A stretch of 33,325 bases of DNA, from the NCBI GenBank assembly GCA_044225565.1, contig JBGAIL010000034.1:1-33325 (forward strand). The letters are read 5' to 3'. This document shows, piece by piece, positions 1-8,311 of this stretch (within the stretch, counting starts at the first letter, position 1; each line of letters begins with the position of its first letter). Source of the DNA: CAVXAE01 sp044225565. GTDB lineage: Bacteria > Pseudomonadota > Gammaproteobacteria > Steroidobacterales > Steroidobacteraceae. A program made the translations under genes and the position numbers. The notes under the pieces are model-generated. The model saw only the letters and a program-made list of their open reading frames with translations, made no database searches and was not told the origin of the DNA.

Positions 1-1981
1 CGGCACCGTCGCGTTCACCCAGACCGACCTTCGCACGTTCGATGTCTCGCGCATCGAAGTGCTGCGCGGCCCGCAGGGCACGCTGTACGGCGCCCGCTCG
101 CTGGGCGGCGCGATCAAGGTGATTCCGAATCGGCCGGACAGCTCGGCATTCGAGGCCGCGCTCGAGGCCGGCGGCACGTTCACCCGCGATGGCGGGCCCG
201 GCGGCTCGTTCAACGGCATGCTGAATCTGCCGCTCGCCGAGGATCAGCTGGCGCTGCGCGTCGTCGCCTATGCGCGCGATCGCGACGGTTTCATCGACAG
301 GCGCGCTCCGATATCGGACCGTCGTGTGCTCGTACCGGGCACGCCCGAAGGCTTCAATTCCTTGAGCTATGGCAAGGAGAACGTCGGCGGTGAGCGAACC
401 GTCGGCGCGCGCGTCGCACTCGAATGGACCCCCAATTCCTGGCTCACCGTGCGGCCGAGCGCGATGTTCCAGGACATGCGGCTCGACGGATTCCAGGACA
501 TCACCGGCGGCGCATCCAATCCCGGCGAGCATCTGGTGCAGAACTTCCTCGCCGACGTCGCCGAGCCGTCGCGCGAGCGCTGGTCGTTGTCGAACCTCAC
601 CGTGGAGGCATCGCTCGGCTGGGCGAACCTCGTCTCGTCCACTTCCGCGTTCAGGCGCAAGAACGCCTTCGTGGAGGAAGCGACCGCGGAGCTCGAGCAG
701 GATGGATTCTTTCTCGAGGACGGGCCGATCCTGCCTCACAGCATCGAGGAGGGGACTTCGGACAAGAGCTTCATCCAGGAGATCCGCCTCGCCTCCATCG
801 AGGGCGCGCACCGTCTCGGCTGGCAGGGCGGCCTGTTCTATTCGGACCGCGACAGCGATCGCTACATCACCGAGACGCTCCCCGGTTACAACGCCGTGTA
901 CGGGCCGCTGGGCGGGCCCGAGGTGCCGAACGACGACTTCTTCTCCATCCTGCGCCAGCCGGATACCGAGACCGAGAAGGGCATCTTCGGCGAGATCGAG
1001 TGGCGCCTCGTCGATCCGCTCACGCTCACTTTCGGCGTGCGCCACTACGACATCGAGAACGGCCGTCCGGCCGGCGGCACCACCGCCACGGGCATCTACG
1101 GCGATGGCGAGCTGCCGCAGCTGCTGCCCGGCTTCTCGCAGAAATTCAAGGGCGAGCAGTACCGGGTCAACGCTTCCTGGAAGCTCGACGAGGACCGCAT
1201 GCTCTACGTGCAGGCCGCGGATGGCTTCCGCCCGGGCTTCTCGCGGGGCGGCACGCAGCCGGCTTTCGTGAACAATCCGCTGTGTCGTCCGCAGCTCGAG
1301 GAGCTGGGCCTGCTGCCGTTCCCGAACAAGGTGGATTCCGACAAGCTGCGCAACTACGAGCTCGGCGCCAAGTCCCGCGTCCTCGGCGGCTCGACGGTCG
1401 TGAATGCGGCGCTCTTCCGCATCGACTGGCAGCACATTCCGCAGTTGCTGTTCCTCGACTGCGGGCAGTTCTTCACGGCGAACGCGGGCAGGGCCCGCAG
1501 CCAGGGCGTGGAGCTCGAGATGGCATCGGCGATCACACCACGGCTGAGCGTCAACTTCTCCGCCTCGTACATCGATGCGACGCTGCGCGAGGACGCTCCG
1601 CAGTTCGGCGCCGAATCCGGGGATCGCCTGCAGGAAGTGCCGCGTTGGCAGGCGGCGGTGTCCGGCACCTACACCTTTCGCGCACTGGACCGCTTCGAAG
1701 GCGCCCTGCACCTCGACGCCCAGTACACCGGCGCCTCGGCCTTCGGTTTCGATTCGACCGACCCCGAGCTGCGCAAAGAGGCGACCACGCTGGTGAACGC
1801 GCGCCTCGATTTCTCGGCTGGCGAGGACTACACCGTATCCCTGTTCGCCCGGAACCTCTTCAACGAGATCGAGCGGCAGGGTCTGCAGACATCGCTCTCC
1901 GTGCCGATCGCGGGACGTCCGAGGTACGTGGTCAACCAGCCGACCACGGTCGGGGTGAGCGTCACACGCAGGTTCAGATAG
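1..1981 (+). CDS. TonB-dependent outer-membrane receptor, 5' end cut by the window
   Basis: Outer-membrane beta-barrel receptor that imports a bulky ligand using TonB energy. The reading frame begins at base 2 and is open from the window edge, so the signal peptide, TonB box and first part of the plug are missing. The first visible residues contain the plug-end signature RIEVLRGPQGTLYGARSLGG, followed by about 610 residues of alternating barrel strands. The GFRPGFSRGG stretch and the NYELGAKSR stretch near residues 390-450 are typical receptor landmarks. The last residues are VTRRFR, one residue beyond the usual terminal aromatic. The GNAT gene starts 12 bases after the stop, so this receptor probably heads, or is co-transcribed with, the catabolic cluster that follows. 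The ligand cannot be told from sequence. Whether it has an STN signalling domain is unknown because that part lies outside the window. Confidence 0.95.
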   Translation, partial: GTVAFTQTDLRTFDVSRIEVLRGPQGTLYGARSLGGAIKVIPNRPDSSAFEAALEAGGTFTRDGGPGGSFNGMLNLPLAEDQLALRVVAYARDRDGFIDRRAPISDRRVLVPGTPEGFNSLSYGKENVGGERTVGARVALEWTPNSWLTVRPSAMFQDMRLDGFQDITGGASNPGEHLVQNFLADVAEPSRERWSLSNLTVEASLGWANLVSSTSAFRRKNAFVEEATAELEQDGFFLEDGPILPHSIEEGTSDKSFIQEIRLASIEGAHRLGWQGGLFYSDRDSDRYITETLPGYNAVYGPLGGPEVPNDDFFSILRQPDTETEKGIFGEIEWRLVDPLTLTFGVRHYDIENGRPAGGTTATGIYGDGELPQLLPGFSQKFKGEQYRVNASWKLDEDRMLYVQAADGFRPGFSRGGTQPAFVNNPLCRPQLEELGLLPFPNKVDSDKLRNYELGAKSRVLGGSTVVNAALFRIDWQHIPQLLFLDCGQFFTANAGRARSQGVELEMASAITPRLSVNFSASYIDATLREDAPQFGAESGDRLQEVPRWQAAVSGTYTFRALDRFEGALHLDAQYTGASAFGFDSTDPELRKEATTLVNARLDFSAGEDYTVSLFARNLFNEIERQGLQTSLSVPIAGRPRYVVNQPTTVGVSVTRRFR

Positions 1982-1993
1982 CATCACGGTTCC

Positions 1994-2482
1994 ATGCCAG
2001 CGAGTGAGCTCACTGCAATCGAGATACGCGACCTGCTGGATGCGCCGGCGTGCGCAGGGGACGTGGTGACCTGGATCGACGCGCAATGGGCCGCGCTGTC
2101 GGGCCGTACGCGACGAGAGACGATGGACCGCTTCACCAGGGGCATCGCGCGCGACGCGTTGCCGGTCACTCTGGTGGCCGTCGCGGGCGATGGATCCTGC
2201 GCCGGCGTCGCGAGCCTCCGCGAGCGCGACTCCGTGGAATGGCTCGCAGGCGTGACTCCCTGGATCTGCAACGTATACGTCCCCGAAAAGGCCCGTGGAG
2301 CGGGCGTGGCGCAAGAGCTGTGCCTCGCGCTCGAGCCGAGAGCGCGTCATCTGGGTTACGACGGCATCTACCTGGCGACGAGCAGGCCGGACTCGCTCTA
2401 TCACCGGATCGGCTATCGCGAAGTGCGCCAGATCGATTACCACGGCGAGCGCGAGTTCATCCTGCGCAAGAGTCTCGCGTGA
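1994..2482 (+). CDS. GNAT-family N-acetyltransferase
   Basis: Predicted cytoplasmic acyl-CoA-dependent N-acyltransferase of 162 residues, normal for a single GNAT domain. The acetyl-CoA pyrophosphate loop is visible as VPEKARGAGVAQEL (residues 96-109, core R101-G-A-G-V-A), preceded by the beta4 strand ending WICNVYV. The C-terminal YHRIGYREV is the usual beta6-beta7 region. The substrate is unknown. The stop overlaps the GTG start of the peptide transporter by four bases (GTGA), so the two are probably translationally coupled. The enzyme may therefore modify or detoxify an imported amine or peptide. ATG at 1994 is chosen because it follows the receptor stop closely and gives a full domain. 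Confidence 0.85.
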   Translation: MPASELTAIEIRDLLDAPACAGDVVTWIDAQWAALSGRTRRETMDRFTRGIARDALPVTLVAVAGDGSCAGVASLRERDSVEWLAGVTPWICNVYVPEKARGAGVAQELCLALEPRARHLGYDGIYLATSRPDSLYHRIGYREVRQIDYHGEREFILRKSLA

Positions 2483-3822
2483 GCCTTGCCCATCCAGTGG
2501 CAGCGCATCTGCGCCGGGAGCTGATCCTGCTCGCCGGCACGGAGGCGCTCGAGCGCTTCAGCTACTACGGGGTGCGGGGAATACTGGTCCTGTTCCTCAC
2601 CGCATCCGCTGCCGCCGGAGGCATGGCGTGGAGCGCGGAGTCGGCTCTGCGACTGATGGGCTGGTTCGTCGGCGTGGTCTACCTGCTGCCCGTAGCCGGT
2701 GGATGGCTCGGCGACCGACTCATCGGGGCCAGGGCAGCCGTGCGCGCGGGAGCGGCTTTGCTCATCGGCGCGTATGCGCTGCTCGCCGTGTCCGCTGCAT
2801 GGCGCTCGGCGCCGCTCATGTTCGCGGCGCTCGCGCTCATCGCAATGGGCACCGGCCTGTTCAAGCCCAACATCACCGCGCTGGTCGGTGGGCTCTTCGA
2901 CGGGAACGAGTCCGGCCGCGAAGGCGGATTCCTCGTGTTCTATCTCTTCATGAACATCGGTGTAGTGCTGTGCGGTTTCGTGGTGGGAACGCTCGGCGAG
3001 CGCGTCGGGTGGCACGCCGGGTTCGTCGCTGCAGCGGCGGCGATGGCTCTGAGCATCGCTCTGTTTGCGAGGAGCCGCGCTCCCGGCGGATCGGGCGCCG
3101 GGTCGCCGCAAGCGCATGCGGGAGCCTCCAAGCGGCGGGCTGAAGGCTCGCCGCAGCTGCCTCTCACGCGCAGCGAGCGGGCCGGCATCGCGCTCATCGG
3201 GGTACTCGGCGTATTCGCGACCGTGTTCTGGATGGGCCTGGACCAGACGGCCGGGCTGCTCAACCTGTTCGCCTTCGAGCACACGCAGCGTACCGTCGCC
3301 GGCCTGACCATCCCCGCCACATGGTTCCAGTCCCTCAATCCGGTCTTCATCATCGCGCTCGCACCGTGCTTCGCGTGGCTGTGGGGGCGGCTCGCCGCGC
3401 GGGGAAAAGACCTGCGCACCGAATGGAAGTTCGTGATCGGCCTCGTATCGACGGCCGGTGCCTTCGCCGTGATGAGCCTCGCCGCGGATCAGCCTGCGGA
3501 CGCGCTAGCGAGCCCGGCATGGCTGCTCGCGGCCTATCTGCTGCTCACGATAGGCGAGTTGTGCATCTGGACGATCAGCCTCGCGGCGGTGACGCGGTTG
3601 TCGCCGCAGCGTCACGTGAGCCTCGTCGTCGGGCTGTGGTATCTGGCCATCGCGATCGGTGGCTGGTGCGCAGGGCAGGTTGGTGCGCTGGTGGCGCACA
3701 TGTCCTCGCAACGGGTGTTCGCGCTGCTCGCCACGATCTTCGCGGTGGCCGCGATCGTCCTGTCGCTCATCACTCCATTCACTGCGCGGCTGCTGCGCCG
3801 CGCCTCGTCCGGCGCGAGCTAG
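2479..3822 (+). CDS. POT/PTR family proton-coupled oligopeptide transporter
   Basis: Inner-membrane proton symporter for di- and tripeptides (major facilitator superfamily), 447 residues from GTG at 2479. The family signatures are clear: ExxERFSYYG at residues 22-31 in the first helix (proton-coupling ExxER), GTGLFKPNI at 124-132, FYLFMNIG at 154-161, and GELCIWTISLAAVTRLSP near the tenth helix. About a dozen hydrophobic segments are present. The protein is somewhat short for the family, which is usually near 490-500 residues. The frame is open much further upstream, but that part overlaps the GNAT gene and has no membrane character. GTG at 2479 gives a four-base overlap with the GNAT stop and a sensible N-terminus. 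Its place behind a TonB receptor suggests the second, inner-membrane step of uptake of a peptide-like nutrient. Confidence 0.92.
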   Translation: MSLAHPVAAHLRRELILLAGTEALERFSYYGVRGILVLFLTASAAAGGMAWSAESALRLMGWFVGVVYLLPVAGGWLGDRLIGARAAVRAGAALLIGAYALLAVSAAWRSAPLMFAALALIAMGTGLFKPNITALVGGLFDGNESGREGGFLVFYLFMNIGVVLCGFVVGTLGERVGWHAGFVAAAAAMALSIALFARSRAPGGSGAGSPQAHAGASKRRAEGSPQLPLTRSERAGIALIGVLGVFATVFWMGLDQTAGLLNLFAFEHTQRTVAGLTIPATWFQSLNPVFIIALAPCFAWLWGRLAARGKDLRTEWKFVIGLVSTAGAFAVMSLAADQPADALASPAWLLAAYLLLTIGELCIWTISLAAVTRLSPQRHVSLVVGLWYLAIAIGGWCAGQVGALVAHMSSQRVFALLATIFAVAAIVLSLITPFTARLLRRASSGAS

Positions 3823-3837
3823 GTCAGGAGACGGCTC

Positions 3838-4659
3838 ATGAGTTATCTGTTCGATCCGCGGAGCATGTATCGCATGCCTACCCATTTCGGCCCTGCCCTC
3901 GGCCCGCGCCAGGGAATGCAGGGCCGGCGGTACGAATGCCGCACGGGTCCCCGGCAACTCATCGTGGAGGCGGCCTTCGAAGCGGACGCGGCGCAGCTCG
4001 CCGCGCTGCTGCCGCCGCGATTCGAGCCGCTGGAGCCTGCGAGGCTGGTGCTTTCCTTCGTCTACATGACAGAGATCGAATGGCTGGCAGGCCGCGGCTA
4101 CAACACTTTCGGAGTGCGATTTCCGGCACGCTACGTCGGTGCCGCGGGTGAGGTGCGGGGCGAGTTCCTCGCGGTCCTGTGGGAGAACCGCCCGGAGCCG
4201 ATCATCACGGGCCGCGAGGAGCTCGGCTTCTCGAAAGTCTATTGCGAGCTGCCCGAGATGGTGCGCGACGGCTCCTCGCTCGGCTGCCGGGCGTCGTGGG
4301 AGGCGACCACGTTCGCCGTGATGGAGCTTTCCGGCCTCGCGCCCGGCGATCCGGCTGCCGGGATGGCGGATTCGGCCGGGCTGCTGCATTACAAATATGT
4401 GCCGCGCACAGGGGAATGGGGGAAGGCGGATGCGGAGTACGCCGTCCTCACGCCGGCCGGCGCACCGAATTTCCAGCTCGAGCACTGCGAGCGCGGCGTG
4501 GCGTCGATGCGCTTCCAGCCGGCATCCTGGGAAGCGCTGCCGACGCTCTACCGGGAGGTGACGGCGTTGTCCGAATTGCGCATCGGGCGCAATCTGTGGG
4601 CGCACGTGCTGCGCGCACGAGGCTACAAGGATCTCAGCGATCAAAGGATATTGAGATGA
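3838..4659 (+). CDS. acetoacetate decarboxylase-fold protein
   Basis: 273-residue cytoplasmic protein of the acetoacetate decarboxylase superfamily, which decarboxylates or otherwise processes beta-keto acids through a Schiff base on lysine. The signature is ENRPEPIITGREELGFSKVY (residues 116-135), in which Lys133 lies at the Schiff-base position after GREELG. The classical clostridial enzyme has two adjacent lysines; here the second position is Val134, so true acetoacetate decarboxylase activity is not assured. An AGGAG ribosome site at 3826-3830 lies 7 bases before ATG 3838. The stop overlaps the next ATG (ATGA at 4656-4659). Next to a 3-hydroxyacid dehydrogenase, a role in removing CO2 from a beta-keto acid is plausible. 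That role is inferred. Confidence 0.85.
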   Translation: MSYLFDPRSMYRMPTHFGPALGPRQGMQGRRYECRTGPRQLIVEAAFEADAAQLAALLPPRFEPLEPARLVLSFVYMTEIEWLAGRGYNTFGVRFPARYVGAAGEVRGEFLAVLWENRPEPIITGREELGFSKVYCELPEMVRDGSSLGCRASWEATTFAVMELSGLAPGDPAAGMADSAGLLHYKYVPRTGEWGKADAEYAVLTPAGAPNFQLEHCERGVASMRFQPASWEALPTLYREVTALSELRIGRNLWAHVLRARGYKDLSDQRILR

Positions 4660-6167
4660 GTCGAGCCGTTCCCGCCGTCGCAGTGGACTGGCGCAGGAAG
4701 GCGGCGGCAGTGCGCTGGCCGGCGTCGTCGGCCTTCATCGGCGGCCGTTACGTCGAGGCGTCCGATGGCTCGGAGGTCTTCGACACGGTGGATCCTGCGA
4801 CGGGCAGGAAGTTGCGCACTCTCGCGGCTTCCCCGGCATCCGTGGTCGATGATGCCGTGACTTGCGCGCGTCGAGCGTACCGCGAGGTCTGGAGAAAGGA
4901 GTCTCCCAGCGCGCGACGGCGCAGGTTGCTCGCAGTGTGCGACGCCATGGAGGGCAGAGTCGAAGAGTTCGCGCTGCTCGACTCGCTGGAGATGGGCAAG
5001 CCGGTCATCCACGCAGTCGAGGATGTCCACGCCAGCATTCGCTTCCTGCGCTATTACGCGGAGGCCGTCGACAAGGTCACCGACGAGATCGCACCGACCG
5101 ACCCCGCACGCGGCTTCATGCTCGGGTTGCGCGAGCCTTGGGGCGTCGTGGGCGCCATCGTTCCGTGGAATTTCCCCCTGGCTGCGGCGTGTGTCGCGGT
5201 GGCACCCGCACTGGCCGCCGGGAATGCCGTCGTGTTGAAACCGTCCGAGGTGAGCCCGTCTTCCGCGCTGCATCTCGCGGCAGTCGCGGTTGAGGCGGGT
5301 CTGCCTCCAGGCGTGCTCAACGTCGTCGCCGGTCCCGGCAACACCACGGGAGCCGCGCTCGCAGGGCACATGGACGTCGACAAGCTGCATTTCACCGGCT
5401 CCGTCGAGACCGGCCGCGTGATCCTGGGGATCGCCGGCGGTACGAACGGCAAGGCCGTGATGCTGGAGATGGGTGGAAAGTCGCCGCAGATCGTCTTCGA
5501 GGACGCGCTGGACGTCGCGGGGCTCGCTGAATCGCTGGCGGCGGCCGCGTTCTTCAACTCCGGGCAGGTCTGCGTCGCCCGCAGCCGGTTGCTGGTGGAG
5601 CGCAGCATCCTGAAGGAGATCGAGGCAGGGCTCGCAGAGGCGAGCTTGCGGTTCGTGCCGGGCGATCCGCTGGACGTCCGCTCGCATTGCGGGCCCCTGG
5701 CTTCGCAGGAGCAGTTGCGCAAGGTGGAAGGCTTCGTGGCCGAAGCCGGGCGTGCGGGACTGCGCGTCGAGCGTTGCGGCGGGCTCCCACCGAAGGGCGC
5801 CGGCTATTTCGCCGCGCCGACGCTCGTCGCAGGCGCCCAGCCGGAGCAGCGCATCGTGCAGGAAGAGATCTTCGGTCCGGTGCTCGTGCTGCTCCCTTTC
5901 GACGGCATCGAGGACGCCATCCGGCTCGCGAACGACACGGCTTTCGGGCTCGCCGCGACGGCATGGACGACGAATCTGTCGCGCGTACCGACGCTCGCTC
6001 GCGGCATCGACGCCGGCCGCATCGAGATCCGCGCATCCAGCGCGCCGGCTGCGCCGCTCGAGCTGTTCTCCGCCGAGCCGTTCCGGGGCAGTGGCCATGG
6101 CGTGCTGGGCGGCATGCGGGGCCTTGATCCGTACGTGCGCCACAAAGCAGTGGAGCTCATCACATGA
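4656..6167 (+). CDS. NAD(P)-dependent aldehyde dehydrogenase (PuuC-like)
   Basis: 503-residue cytoplasmic aldehyde dehydrogenase that oxidises an aldehyde to its acid. Visible motifs in order: PWNFP (170-174), KPSE (195-198), FTGSVETG (246-253), general-base Glu271 in LEMGGKS, nucleophile Cys306 in NSGQVCVA, and EEIFGPV in the C-terminal third. The overall pattern is like gamma-glutamylaminobutyraldehyde and related amino-aldehyde dehydrogenases. The C-terminus is unusual: the common PFGGxKxSGxGR segment reads PFRGSGHGVLGG and lacks the lysine. The start at 4656 overlaps the preceding stop by four bases and begins just before the normal N-terminal domain; the open frame continues upstream but only as overlap with the previous gene. 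The stop overlaps the next start in the same way (6164-6167). Confidence 0.93.
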   Translation: MSRAVPAVAVDWRRKAAAVRWPASSAFIGGRYVEASDGSEVFDTVDPATGRKLRTLAASPASVVDDAVTCARRAYREVWRKESPSARRRRLLAVCDAMEGRVEEFALLDSLEMGKPVIHAVEDVHASIRFLRYYAEAVDKVTDEIAPTDPARGFMLGLREPWGVVGAIVPWNFPLAAACVAVAPALAAGNAVVLKPSEVSPSSALHLAAVAVEAGLPPGVLNVVAGPGNTTGAALAGHMDVDKLHFTGSVETGRVILGIAGGTNGKAVMLEMGGKSPQIVFEDALDVAGLAESLAAAAFFNSGQVCVARSRLLVERSILKEIEAGLAEASLRFVPGDPLDVRSHCGPLASQEQLRKVEGFVAEAGRAGLRVERCGGLPPKGAGYFAAPTLVAGAQPEQRIVQEEIFGPVLVLLPFDGIEDAIRLANDTAFGLAATAWTTNLSRVPTLARGIDAGRIEIRASSAPAAPLELFSAEPFRGSGHGVLGGMRGLDPYVRHKAVELIT

Positions 6168-7075
6168 CGAAGATCTCGACGGTGGCCTGCGTGGGCTGTG
6201 GAGTCATCGGCAGTGGCTGGGCCGCGTTGTTCGCGAGCCGGGGGCTGCGCGTCCAGGCCTACGATCCTGATCCGGGCGCGTCGGCGCAGCTGGAGCGCAT
6301 CGTCGCGCAGGCAGCCGAAGCGCTGGAGGCTTCGGCGCCGCAGCTGCTCGGCCGCATCACGCTCACTGCGGATCTCGGCGCGGCGTTGCAGTCCGCGCAC
6401 TTCGTGCAGGAGTGCGCGCCGGATGAGCTGGCGCTCAAACAGAAGCTCTATTCGGACATCGGGCGGCTGGTGCCGCCGCCGGTGGTGATCGCGTCCAGCA
6501 CATCGGGATTTCCGATGTCGCAGATCCAGGCGCACTGCCCGGCGCCGCAGCGGACGCTCGTCGCGCATCCGATCAATCCGCCTTACGCCGTGCCGCTGGT
6601 CGAAGTGGTGGGTGGCGCGCTGACCAGCGCCGAAGCCCTCGAGACCGCCTGCACGTTCTATCGCTCTGTGGGCCGCGAGCCGTTGCTGCTCCATCGCGAG
6701 ACGTTCGGCTTCGTCGCGAACAGGCTGCAGCTCGCCTTGTTCCGCGAGGCGCTGCAGATGGTGGCGCGGGGCGAAGCGACGGCGGCGCAGGTGGATGCAG
6801 CGCTGATGCACGGTATCGGCCCCCGGTGGGCGGCGGTGGGAGCATTCGGCGCCTTCATGCTCAACCTGGCGAAGCCGGACGCACAGGGCTGGCTCGCGCA
6901 CTTCGAGAAGATCGGGTTCGGGGACGCGAGCGTGCATCGCGAGGGCTTCGGGTTCTGGGATCCCGAGGTGCGCTCGGCCGTCGCGGCGCAGTGGATGGAG
7001 CGGCTCGCCGGAGAGGATGTAACGGAGTTGCGCAGGCGGCGGGACACGGAAGTCCTGCGGATCACGCGGCGATGA
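6164..7075 (+). CDS. 3-hydroxyacid / 3-hydroxyacyl-CoA dehydrogenase family protein (CRYL1- or carnitine-dehydrogenase-like)
   Basis: 303-residue NAD-dependent dehydrogenase oxidising a beta-hydroxy group to a ketone. The Rossmann motif GCGVIGSG occupies residues 11-18, and Asp34 after the second strand indicates NAD preference. Catalytic residues fit the family: Ser in ASSTSG (110-115), His135 in VAHPINPPY, Glu147 in PLVEVVGG and Asn186 in FVANRL; the His-Glu spacing is 12, as in the classical enzymes. The HPxNPPYxxPLVE sequence is characteristic of the branch that includes L-gulonate 3-dehydrogenase (lambda-crystallin) and L-carnitine dehydrogenase, which act on free hydroxy acids rather than CoA esters. 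It overlaps both neighbours by four bases. The product, a beta-keto acid, would suit the decarboxylase-fold protein in the same operon. Confidence 0.88.
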   Translation: MTKISTVACVGCGVIGSGWAALFASRGLRVQAYDPDPGASAQLERIVAQAAEALEASAPQLLGRITLTADLGAALQSAHFVQECAPDELALKQKLYSDIGRLVPPPVVIASSTSGFPMSQIQAHCPAPQRTLVAHPINPPYAVPLVEVVGGALTSAEALETACTFYRSVGREPLLLHRETFGFVANRLQLALFREALQMVARGEATAAQVDAALMHGIGPRWAAVGAFGAFMLNLAKPDAQGWLAHFEKIGFGDASVHREGFGFWDPEVRSAVAAQWMERLAGEDVTELRRRRDTEVLRITRR

Positions 7076-8247
7076 TCGATCTCGCGCCGCAGCGCGAATG
7101 GCTGGCGCGCCTGGTGTCATTCGACACGACATCGAGGAATTCCAACCTGCCGCTCATCGATGCGGTGGACTGGTATCTGCGCGGATGCGGGGTGCAACCG
7201 CAGCGTGTGCCCAATGCGGACGGCACCAAGGCGAACCTCTTCGCCGTGATCGGCCCGAACGTGCCTGGAGGCGTGGTGCTCTCCGGTCACACGGATGTCG
7301 TTCCAGTGGACGGGCAGAGCTGGACGAGTGATCCGTGGGTGCTCACCGAGCGTGACGGGCGGCTGTACGGGCGCGGCGCCTGCGACATGAAGGGCTTCTG
7401 CGCCATCGTGCTCTCGCTGGTGCCTCGTATGCTGGCCGCGAGACTCGAGCGGCCGCTGATCCTGGCGTTTTCCTATGACGAAGAGCCGGGCTGTCTCGGC
7501 GCTCCGGCGATGATCGAGCGCATTCGCGCGACGGTGCCAACGCCGGCGGCAGTGCTGGTGGGCGAGCCCACGTCGATGCGGATCGTCGATGCGCACAAGG
7601 GCGCCTCGTCTTTCCGCACTACGGTGACAGGCTATGCGACCCATTCGAGCCAGACGGACCGCGGCGTCTCGGCAGTGCAGGCGGCAGCGGATCTCATCGT
7701 CGGCATCAGCGCGATGCATGCTTCGAACGCGGCGCGGTCTCACGAAGATCTGCGATTCCAGCCTCCCGGAACATCGTTGACGGTGAATGTGGTGCACGGA
7801 GGAACGCAGGCGAACGTGATGGCGGCGCATTGCAGTTTCGACTGGGATATCCGTTCCGCTCCCGGTGATTCCGCGGCCGAGCTGTACGCCGCGTTCGCGG
7901 AGCGGGCGGAAGATCTCGCGCGGTCCATGCGGAGCAAGGCGCCGGGGTGCGCCATCGATACGATGCCCCTGGCGCACGTTCCGCCGCTGCGGCCCGAGCC
8001 GCATCGATACGCTCTGGAGCTGGCGCGTGCGATCACGGGGGAGCGTGACACCCACGTCGCCGCCTTCGCCACCGAAGCCGGCCAGTTCCAGGAGTCCGGC
8101 CTTCCGACGGTGGTCTGCGGGCCTGGCTCCATCGATCAGGCGCACCAGCCCGACGAGTTCATCTCGCTCGAGCAGCTGGAGAAGGGCACCCGGGCGATGC
8201 TGGCGCTGCTCGGGCTCATGGGCCGGAAGGATCCGGCCCCGCGCTGA
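7072..8247 (+). CDS. argE: M20-family deacylase, acetylornithine deacetylase (ArgE)-like
   Basis: 391-residue zinc amidohydrolase that removes an acetyl or acyl group from an amino acid. Metal and catalytic motifs are complete: SGHTDVVPVDGQSW (His73, Asp75), GRGACDMKG (Asp105), SYDEEPGCLG (Glu137, Glu138), VGEPTSM, FATEAGQF, and GPGSIDQAHQPDEFI near the C-terminus. These match ArgE more closely than DapE. No other arginine-biosynthesis gene is nearby, and the gene sits at the end of a catabolic operon with four-base overlaps, so a deacylase for an imported N-acyl amino acid is as likely as arginine synthesis. ATG 7072 overlaps the previous stop (ATGA at 7072-7075). The gene symbol denotes family resemblance. 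Confidence 0.9.
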   Translation: MIDLAPQREWLARLVSFDTTSRNSNLPLIDAVDWYLRGCGVQPQRVPNADGTKANLFAVIGPNVPGGVVLSGHTDVVPVDGQSWTSDPWVLTERDGRLYGRGACDMKGFCAIVLSLVPRMLAARLERPLILAFSYDEEPGCLGAPAMIERIRATVPTPAAVLVGEPTSMRIVDAHKGASSFRTTVTGYATHSSQTDRGVSAVQAAADLIVGISAMHASNAARSHEDLRFQPPGTSLTVNVVHGGTQANVMAAHCSFDWDIRSAPGDSAAELYAAFAERAEDLARSMRSKAPGCAIDTMPLAHVPPLRPEPHRYALELARAITGERDTHVAAFATEAGQFQESGLPTVVCGPGSIDQAHQPDEFISLEQLEKGTRAMLALLGLMGRKDPAPR

Positions 8248-8311
8248 GGAGCCACCCTCGGCCGCAGCGGGATCCGGATACGCCTTCACTCGACCGGCGG
8301 TCCTGCGTACC

